The notes under the pieces were generated by a model. It saw only the letters and a program-made list of their open reading frames with translations, did no database searches and was not told where the DNA came from. Below are positions 25,691 to 32,588 of a DNA stretch of 32,588 nucleotides, piece after piece. Source of the DNA: Chara braunii (Eukaryota > Streptophyta > Charophyceae > Charales > Characeae); assembly GCA_003427395.1 (NCBI GenBank), contig BFEA01000043.1, positions 4,185,383-4,217,970 of the forward strand, written 5' to 3'. The first letter of the stretch is position 1; the number at the start of each line of letters is the position of its first letter. The position numbers were made by a program, and so were the translations under genes.

Positions 25691-25698
25691 CTTTCTGC

Positions 25699-26320
25699 TG
25701 GGTTACAGGACAACACAACTCGCCCCAGCTCCGGCCAGCGTCGTCTCAGCAGCAAACCTTGGTTGTTCCGTGAGATACCCACCCCAAAGCATCCCCAAAT
25801 CTCTCTACCAGGCCTCACGCTCCCGTGTCAACAGGTTACAGGGCAACACCCCAGCACTGGCCAGCGTCGTTCTAGCATCGAACAGCCGCAGATCGTTGAG
25901 TATAACAACTTCAAAGTAGCGTAGGAAAAGTTGATAGAGGCCCCAAAATCCTGAACATTCTCAAAAACCCCTAACGACCAACAGGATAGAGTTTAGAAAG
26001 AGGGGGTCGAAACTAGAAATTGATGACCACTACCACTATCCTAAAAATCCCCCTCTCAACAAGCGGACCGTCGGTCCCGACTTTCAGTCCTCGTACCAGA
26101 ACTGACCTGGTCTCATACCCCCCTCTGCTAGGGTAACAGGGCACCACAACCCTCCCCGGTACCGACCAACCTAGTTCTGACGGACAGGAAACCCCTAAAC
26201 AGGTTACAGGGTCCAAACCCCGGCGCCAACTTCATTGGACGATCTGGTTACGCCTTCCACCCCCTGGGTCACAGAGCAAATCTCCAGCACCGGCCTATGT
26301 CGTCCCAGCATCGTCCTCCT
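25699..26320 (-). repeat. Diverged repeats with a primer-binding-site-like word
   Basis: Four or five spaced, diverged copies of GGTTACAGGGCAACAC followed by a CCAGCNCYGGCCAGCGTCG-like box lie near 25699, 25832, 26131, 26202 and 26265. At 26209-26228 the plus strand reads GGGTCCAAACCCCGGCGCCA, the form of a tRNA T-arm plus acceptor 3' end. Its complement, beginning TGGCGCC, would suit an LTR-retrotransposon primer-binding site on the minus strand. No retrotransposon coding sequence is seen beside it. Confidence 0.4.
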
Positions 26321-27343
26321 GACCTACTCACCTTAACCGATCTTCCGTCTATTGAAAGTCCCCTTTCTTATTTCCATCCTTGCATTCTCGTTCCCCCCCG
26401 ACAACAGAAAAAGCACCACCAAAAGATTAAGATGTACACCCGTAGATCTTTCCATCGAAAAGCAGGAACAAAATTTAAGAATCTATTGGAACATCTTTTT
26501 TAGATTTGAAATTTGAAGATGAGATCGCGTAGTAATCAAGGGAATGTAGGTCAAGAATTTTGGCATCCTCATGGACTTCGGACTCTGATTTCCAGAACCC
26601 TAGTTCAGGAAATCGCTCAGAGCACAAATCAGGAAATACTAAACAGAAAAAAGGGGAAAGTCACTCAGACAGTAATCAGGAGATTCTAAGGCAAAACGAA
26701 ACAGCAATCAAACAGTAAATGAGAAAATTAAAAAATACAAACTACCAATCAAGATCTACTAAAAAATCTGAATCAAGAATATGACATGTAAATCAGAGAT
26801 TGAAATTTTCAGAGATCAGAACTGGAACTGGAGACTTACAACGCGAATCAGGGTAATCCAATTTGGCGACTACAACAGAAACCATTATACCTCATATGAT
26901 CGGTGAGAGGGTCTATCCAAAGAAAAGCAAGCGCAAAATCAACCACAACACCCCCGCACTCTGAATGCCCTTGTGACGAAGACGCAGCTGCCGCCGATAC
27001 CGCTTTGCCCTTCTTCAAAAAACGCAGACTCGATGTTGCCTCCAATCCTCCTCCCACTCCACATGAGGACGCGCTCCTCCTTTTCAGCCTATATCAACCA
27101 ACCATCCCCCTCGAAACTACGCAGGCAGAGAAGCAAAGGCAACCCATATGCCAAGAATCTCATGAAGATGCGCCCCCTTTCAAAGACAGTTTTCCCTTCA
27201 TCCAACGTGCTGGCCTGCAGCATCACTAGATGAAGCGTGAAGCCGAAGATGACACCCCTTTGCTTTCAAAAGGCAGGCCACACCAAGTCTCGCTACATCA
27301 TCTCTACCCTCCCACTGTCAAGTCTTACGCGCTGCAGCCCCCA
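26321..27343. other. No recognisable gene
   Basis: A plus-strand frame of 108 codons (26903-27229), with overlapping frames, shows no domain I recognise. I found no further structure. Confidence 0.4.
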
Positions 27344-27455
27344 CCCGCCCACCGCGTCGCATGACTCTCCGTTGACTCCTGCGTCGCGCCGCATCCGGGC
27401 CCGCCCACCGCGTCACATGACTTTCCGTTGACTCCTGCGTTGCGCCACATCCGCT
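27344..27455. repeat. Tandem repeat, 2 x 56 bp
   Basis: Two head-to-tail units (27344-27399 and 27400-27455), both starting CCCGCCCACCGCGTC and containing CCGTTGACTCCTGCGT, differ at only a few bases. Confidence 0.85.
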
Positions 27456-27471
27456 CCGACGGTGCTCGAGC

Positions 27472-27505
27472 GGGGGCGCAGCGCTCCCGGTCGCGCTGCG
27501 CCCCC
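27472..27505. repeat. Perfect 12-bp GC hairpin
   Basis: GGGGGCGCAGCG and CGCTGCGCCCCC flank a 10-base loop. There is no T run after it, so it is not a classical terminator. It directly follows the 56-bp tandem repeat. Confidence 0.8.
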
Positions 27506-28490
27506 AAAAGCAATCGGATGATAATGAATGATAGATAGTAATCCGTTAAGAACTGTTACCTGCCCTCAATTTACTCACTCGTAATACACATTCTTTGCAA
27601 CATAAGGTTTATCTTGCCTTTTCTTCGTGCCAACGATGCTCTGATGGATTATCAAAGTTCCATGATCAATATGGCACAGCACAACTGGTTGAAAAAGCAA
27701 CCAACACCCTGCCACTCCACACGGCACGAATGCAGAAGCAGCACCTGAAGGAGATGGTGACAGTAATGACAGGATGCTAATAATAGATCACTAAGTCTTC
27801 CAGATTAGCAAGCCAGAGGGTACATAGCTGGTGTGACGAAATTTCCCAGCCGGGAGAAGGCCATGACCTCGTACCACACCAAACTGTCTTCTCGCAAATC
27901 AGCAGCAAACCACTCTTCACCTACCTCTCCCTAGCGCCAACAATTCCAACGATCAATATGGCCCAACACAACTGACAGGAAGAGTAGCCGACACGTTGCC
28001 ACTCTGCACATCATGAATAAAGGAGCAGCACCTCGTAGTTGCACCCACAATTCATGGCAAACCTTGATGGAGTTAAAATCCCTCCACCAACAACAACATC
28101 CGACCAAGGCTGACGCAGCAGCGATGTATTCATGGAGGCTCCGTATCTGTGACCAAGGCGAATGCCCTGACCTGTTCATAATACTGATATGGGGGGCCGT
28201 CGACAAAGTCCCACCCATGCCTGCCAAGCTGGCACGGAGGAGGGGCCATGAGAGGAACATGATGACGCTATTCGATCGCAGGGGCGTTACCCTCCCCTCG
28301 ATACTCCCGGCGCCCGCGATGCTACAAAAATTCGGAGCTGGTGAAACCACAGCACGATGCTAACATAGCGCTAACGCAGCGCTGTGTTTCCCAGCTCGAG
28401 TGTTTCGTATTATGTGTCGGCGCATGTTTTCTTGGTCCCCTATGAAACTCAAATGTGACATGAACGTGCTTCCCTCTTTTTTATTTTACA

Positions 28491-28497
<7 letters not shown>
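27506..28497. other. No recognisable gene; two diverged repeat units
   Basis: Two stretches, about 27614-27750 and 27918-28035, resemble each other (GTGCCAACGAT / GCGCCAACAAT, GATCAATATGGC, ACACAACTG, GCCACTC, AGCAGCACCT). A third, weaker relative is near 24935-25130. Frames here (28013-28363, 27931-28350) show no domain I recognise. Confidence 0.45.
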
Positions 28498-28527
<30 letters not shown>

Positions 28528-28980
28528 TTCAGTGTTAGTGATGCTGATAAGAGCAGACACCACTAACACCTGGGGAGCAGCTCCGTTCCATTGGTGGGGA
28601 GTTGCACCTGCTGGAAACCGGATCTAGCGTCCCTTGACGTCTTAACACTTAAAAGACAAGGTACAGCTCGTGCTGGGAAACGGACCCAGCGTCCCTTCTG
28701 TTCATAAAACCTTGAGTATCAGGATAGAAAGAGATTGGCTTATGTGCCTCTTCACCCTGAACGGGCGCCTTATATGCGTGGCCACCTAGCACTTGCAGCC
28801 TACTTGATTGAGAGTTAAACATGATAGCCTGCCTGTCAAGGAGAATACTGGTATGAACATTAGTAGTTATTTTGAGTCAGGCGTATACCATGATCTGGGA
28901 ACCAAGGCCAGACCTGTAGGACGAAGAAGATCCGGAAACTCTAATAGTGGTCTCATTGGAATGATGGGGTCCATGTTACT
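28498..28980 (-). mobile_element. LINE 3' untranslated region and poly(A) tail, copy 5
   Basis: Poly(T) at 28498-28523 marks the tail of a minus-strand LINE. Next come CTGATAAGAGCAGACACCAC, TTGGTGGGGAG, AGCGTCCC, a second partial copy of that end near 28660-28697, and CTCTTCACCCTGAA near 28750. Upstream on the minus strand it joins the LINE coding remnant at 28981-29737. This identifies the poly(A) tail units elsewhere in the window as 3' ends of the same LINE family. Confidence 0.75.
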
Positions 28981-29737
28981 CTAATCATTGAAGATTAAAC
29001 GGTAATTCCTTGGAAGCCCATCCTGATCGCTGCCTTGTATTCCTTCCCATTTCACTTGCCCCAACTTTCCTCCTTGGTCCCCTCGAAGCCAATTTTGATT
29101 GAATGTTTGGATGTGATGCTTAATATCCTTATCTGAATTCATAAATTTGAGTTTCTCCTTTAGGGACTCCCATCTGGTAGCAATTTTTACTTGGATTTTA
29201 TGTTTGATGGTTTCTGTGAATTCTGGACCATCAACACGAGCACTTTCCATCTCGTAAGTACATCTACGAGTCCATAATGCCCAGATGACTTCTCGTCTTC
29301 CAATTGTGAACCGATTGGATGTGAAGTTATCCACTTGAATTGGGTTCCAGGACTCGAGGAGAAGCGCTTTCCAGTTCCATGGCCAGGGGAGGGATGTTCC
29401 TGCATGATTTCAAATCCTGTCCCACCAGCGCGATAGCCATATCGATCCTGGACATTGCAGAAAAATATGTGCTGTAGTTTTCGGAATTAGTTAAGATGGG
29501 AATGCTGATTTGCAGAACTTACACCAGGGCAGGGTTATTCGTCTTTGTTCAAGTGAGGTTTTGTCAATAATCCAGTCATTTGTGGGTAAGCAACGATGAG
29601 TAATTTGCCACTGTAGTGATGCCATTTTAGTCGGTCTAACTTTAATGGTATGAAACCACTTTACTGGTCACAACTCTTCTTTACTTATATTTAGGTGCCT
29701 CATCCACTGGTCTTCTATTTTGTCGTTTATATTAACC
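28981..29737 (-). pseudogene. LINE C-terminus (zf-RVT region), remnant
   Basis: Read on the minus strand from 29737: EDQWMRHLNISKEEL, a stop, then VKWFHTIKVRPTKMASLQWQ, ITHRCLPTNDWI, LPWCKFC, a stop, TTAHIFLQCPGSIWLSRWW, a stop, and a final open part of 117 codons ending at 28981. The order of a Trp/His segment, CX2C and HX4C matches the zf-RVT zinc-binding region at the C-terminus of plant LINE ORF2 proteins. RT motifs are not present before the junction at 29737, so it is 5'-truncated or cut by the assembly join. Several nonsense mutations show decay. Confidence 0.8.
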
Positions 29738-29928
29738 TTTGCAAACAGACTCGTTCTCATTCACACTTTTCATGCATGTAAACAGTAGCGCAGCAAACTG
29801 GCGACACACGCCCACTCAAAACTCATAGATATNTTTGCAAACAGACTCGTTCTCATTCACACTTTTCATGCATGTAAACAGTAGCGCAGCAAACTGGCGA
29901 CACACGCCCACTCAAAACTCATAGATAT
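29738..29928. repeat. 95-bp exact duplication around a single N
   Basis: Positions 29738-29832 and 29834-29928 are identical, separated by one N at 29833. It is most simply read as two overlapping sequence ends joined without merging. Confidence 0.9.
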
Positions 29929-30707
29929 GGCATCCAGTTACGAGTTCACTTTCAATTAGCTATGGCGACCCAGCGCCCAAACAACTCACTGTTCACATAC
30001 ACCAGATCACCCTGGATATCCCACACACGACTCTCTGAACTCACACACACACACACACTCGCTACACACTAACTCTAACTATGGCGGCTATGGCCGCAAC
30101 TACCCTATCACTATGCTATGCTCCTTCTCTCTCGCCCACTTCTGCTCCGGGCTCACTGCAGACCTCCTTGCACAAGTCATTGTGGCAGCGCTTCCGCATG
30201 GCTCACACAGGAATGAATGAAAGGTTGGGCGCTGCCTCTTGATTTATACTTCTGAAACTCGTTGGTCTGNNCTCTTCCATCGGCCCATGATGCTCACAGT
30301 CTCTTGTGGTACTTGNTGGACCGGATTGGGACTGACTAGACCTTACCGCTGACTGAGTGAGGACTCACTGCTAACCTACCACCGTCGTACTGCAATTGCA
30401 NNGTTTAGTCCACCACTTGACTCACCACTTGCCCACTTGNTGACCTTCTAGAAGGACTACAGCTAAGACTTCTGGAATTCGCTAAGACCTNTATTCTACA
30501 GGTNTACAGATCGAACCCCTGCTACCTACAGACCTATGACAGCCTACCAACTGTTTACAAACACACAGGTCACATGTTCAACTCTNGGGGTCTACACAGG
30601 TAGGGCAAGGTCTAGGGATCNAACCCTGNGATCTGCGTCTGTTACTGCAAAGAGGTGAAAACCGTTTCACTCCAGCCGTCCTAAATTCGAGGTTCTCCCA
30701 GAATATT
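29834..30707 (-). other. Downstream region of the Ty3/gypsy element, possibly 3' LTR
   Basis: This non-coding stretch with scattered N bases follows the chromodomain-like end of pol on the minus strand, so it should contain the 3' untranslated part and the 3' LTR. The LTR cannot be delimited because the other copy lies outside the window. A (CA)n run is near 30041-30057. Confidence 0.4.
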
Positions 30708-30995
30708 TCAGTCCAAGGCAGAACCTTTACCCTTCTTATCACGCTCATAGGCTCTGACTATATCGGGAGTTGTTTCTAGAAGCTCTATCCTTGTAAACCA
30801 GCAATCATCTTCNGGTTTCTGACAAGCAAACCAGACCTTATACTGTTTCTGTGGACGACCTCTGCTTCCTGTCCTAAACACATCTTCTTCTGCAATGCCG
30901 TCAATGTCATATGTGTCATCCATATCCGGAGGGATCATGGATCTTCTTGAAGGGAATTGTTGACTTGTGACACACGACAAATAGCTTTGAAGCAT
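30708..30995 (-). pseudogene. Ty3/gypsy integrase C-terminal chromodomain-like region
   Basis: The last 60 or so residues (KQYKVWFACQK, an X, DDCWF, then ETTPDIVRAYERD) follow the chromodomain pattern of aromatic residues and a final helix, as in chromovirus integrases, where the domain steers insertion to chromatin. It is in a different phase from the frame before it (30916-31215), so a frameshift or a base-calling error lies near 30960. The stop is at 30708-30710. Confidence 0.7.
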
Positions 30996-31572
30996 GGAAC
31001 ACTGGGTAGGTATGGAGGAATGCTGGANTCTCTATAGTGTAGGANGGTCCATCCTCTCCGCCCTTGACTTCTAGAACCGGCCACGGTCCTCTATATGCAG
31101 GCAGTAACTTCTNTGAAATGTTCTCCTCAGGTGCAAACTCTTTAGACTTGACCCAGACTAAGTCGCCTACCTGAAACTNCGATGGGCGACGGTGCTTATT
31201 AGCCTGTTCTATCATTCTATGATGAACCTTCCTGAGGTTCTCAACAACACTTGCGATCTATTTCTNGTNTTGTATCGCGAACTCCATGGTACCGGGCGGT
31301 AGCCTGTNAATCTGATCCCAGTTCAGCCCTTCAAACGGTCTGCGTGGTCTAAAGGACTTGTGCAACTCATTGGGAGTGCGACAGGTAGACAGATGCANGC
31401 TGTTGTTATAAGCACTAGCTACCTTGGGTATCATCTCGTCCCAGTTGATCTGATCCGGTCTAATGTACATGCGCAAAACTTGTTGTAGGATCTTGTTCAT
31501 CTGCTCAGTCTGATCGTTAGTTTCTGGATGGCGGCCAGACGACATCAGCAACTTTGACCCATAGACTCTCAT
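30916..31572 (-). pseudogene. Ty3/gypsy integrase core end and C-terminal domain
   Basis: In one phase with the frame at 31600-32559, this part continues the integrase core: SSGRHPETNDQTEQMN contains the catalytic Glu of the D,D35E triad (the usual form has T-D-G before Q-T-E), then INWDEMIPKVASAYN. After a TAG near 31255 comes FQVGDLVWVKS, followed by LLPAYRGPWPVLEV and the PVFHASKL of the C-terminal SH3-like part. N bases produce several unknown residues. The TAG may be real decay or a sequencing error. Confidence 0.75.
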
Positions 31573-31599
31573 AAGTTCCTGCCAGTTCTGGCTAGTGAA

Positions 31600-32559
31600 T
31601 CAGATATCTCTATCGCTAACTATTGACAACGGGACTCCATGTTCTCTGACCCAGAAATCAAAGAACTTCTGAATGACTAATTCGGTACGTGCCTCTGCAG
31701 GCAAAGGAATAAAAACAACATACTTGCTAAAACGGTCAACTATGACCATGACTTGGCTCTTGCCATGCTTACTCTTGACCTGAGTATCCATGAAGTCTAT
31801 GGACACGAAATCTCCAGGCTGATCAGGAATAGGCAGAGGTCTGANAAGACATAGAGGTGCGAGCATAGTAGTCTTATTCCTCTGGCACACTTTACAACTG
31901 CGAACATACTCTATGCAGTCATTCTTCATCNCTGGCCAGGTATACGCACGCATCAGATTGGNTAATGTCTTTTGCCAACCGAAGTGACCCTCGGTATTAT
32001 GGCATTCCCCTAGGATCAGACTGCGGATTTCTTCACTGTTGGGAACGCATAGGCGGTCCAATACATCCGTCTTCTCAAACAACAATCCTTCTGTAGTGAG
32101 GTAGTGTGGTTCGGTCTCTGGGGCCCCCTTAACTCTCTTGAGGAGGTCACTATAGATAGGGTCCTGCGCATACGTTTGTCGGACTTTCTCTTGCAGGTCC
32201 TTTCCTATGTCCANATAGTGCACTGTAGCTCCAAAGTAGTCTNATCTTCTACTTAGAGCATCCGCAACTACGTTGTACTTGCCTTTNACCGGTTTGAGCT
32301 CAAAGTCATATTGGTCTATCTCAGCGGCCCACCTAGTCAATTTAGGTGTCATCTTNGCCTGAGTCTTNAACNATCTAAGCGTCTCATTGTCAGAATATAC
32401 TTTGAAGTATCTCCCAAGCAGGTAATGCTTCCAATGTTCTAAGGCATGCCTGGGAGCGTAGAGTTCTCTCTTATACGTGGNGGTGGCTACTTTCTCTGAA
32501 GGCATCCTCGCGGACATGAACTCTACGGGTCTATAGCCATCGACGTCGTCTTGCTGCAA
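31600..32559 (-). CDS. Ty3/gypsy pol fragment: RNase H and integrase
   Basis: This 319-residue frame begins in RNase H. RELYAPRHALEHWKHYLLGR and VYSDNETL are typical, as is the tail KYNVVADALSRR. The integrase zinc domain follows, HNTEGH (HX4H) then CKVCQ (CX2C). The core follows with VSIDFMD (first Asp) and IVSDRD (second Asp). The frame ends at a TGA right after SDRDI, where the family normally has Arg or an equivalent, and the protein continues in the same phase at 31572. The RT proper lies beyond the right edge of the window. Together with the chromodomain-like end, this places the element among chromoviruses. Ten or more N bases fall inside. Confidence 0.88.
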   Translation of the reverse strand: MQQDDVDGYRPVEFMSARMPSEKVATXTYKRELYAPRHALEHWKHYLLGRYFKVYSDNETLRXXKTQXKMTPKLTRWAAEIDQYDFELKPXKGKYNVVADALSRRXDYFGATVHYXDIGKDLQEKVRQTYAQDPIYSDLLKRVKGAPETEPHYLTTEGLLFEKTDVLDRLCVPNSEEIRSLILGECHNTEGHFGWQKTLXNLMRAYTWPXMKNDCIEYVRSCKVCQRNKTTMLAPLCLXRPLPIPDQPGDFVSIDFMDTQVKSKHGKSQVMVIVDRFSKYVVFIPLPAEARTELVIQKFFDFWVREHGVPLSIVSDRDI

Positions 32560-32588
32560 TACGGCGCCTATACCATACTAACTTGCGT

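Larger units (their letters stand above)
29834..32588 (-). mobile_element. Ty3/gypsy chromovirus-type retrotransposon, partial
   Basis: The order on the minus strand is RNase H, integrase (HHCC, D,D35E, C-terminal domain), chromodomain-like end and a putative 3' region, which is the pol order of Ty3/gypsy elements. The 5' half, with gag, protease and RT, lies outside the window. The left limit is set at the assembly join and is uncertain. Confidence 0.75.

Noticed and set aside
1-32588. CRISPR array, prokaryotic operon or phage content
   Set aside because: No regularly spaced direct repeats of CRISPR type and no bacterial gene organisation; the content is eukaryotic retroelements.

Overview
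The window looks like repeat-dense nuclear DNA of a green-lineage eukaryote, and I see no ordinary single-copy gene in it. The evidence is a Ty3/gypsy chromovirus, LINE remnants with the zf-RVT zinc region, a tRNA-derived SINE with a poly(A) tail, a U6 snRNA fragment, MITE-like inverted repeats, and several retroelements that pair a GIY-YIG nuclease with a reverse transcriptase (RT). A streptophyte alga such as Chara would fit, but I infer this from the repeat types and from memory of gene families, not from any search.

The main content is three decayed copies of a Penelope-like element (PLE) with the GIY-YIG endonuclease upstream of the RT. Element A (+, about 790-3168) is cut at the 5' end inside the nuclease but keeps a 425-codon RT frame. 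Element B (-, 3476-11082) has, in its own order, a zinc-knuckle/coiled-coil ORF1 (10042-8672), GIY-YIG (8500-8012), a linker (7756-6731) and RT (6875-5382), and sits between direct repeats of about 580 bp (3476-4051 and 10502-11082). Element C (+, 14851-21078) has the same order: ORF1 16279-17663, GIY-YIG 17895-18299, linker 18327-18932, broken RT about 19190-20536. It sits between direct repeats of about 455 bp and is bounded by a 12-bp target-site duplication (14839-14850 and 21079-21090). A hammerhead-ribozyme-like motif lies on the minus strand just before the 3' repeat of B.

Between and beyond these elements: 11.1-14.8 kb holds LINE 3' tails with poly(A), a 159-bp MITE with a long palindrome, a (CT)n tract and a U6 fragment. 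21.1-29.7 kb holds two LINE C-terminal remnants, further copies of the same LINE 3' tail, a SINE, a fold-back element between A and T tracts, and several diverged local repeats. 29.7-32.6 kb holds a minus-strand Ty3/gypsy pol (RNase H, integrase, chromodomain-like end) with scattered N bases. A 95-bp duplication around a single N at 29833 looks like an assembly join.

How the parts would work together: in the PLEs, ORF1 would bind element RNA, GIY-YIG would nick the target, and RT would copy the RNA at the nick. The direct repeats match the pseudo-LTR arrangement known for PLEs. The LINE tails and the SINE would have moved by LINE-encoded RT. Every coding region carries stops, frameshifts or truncation, so these look like fossils.
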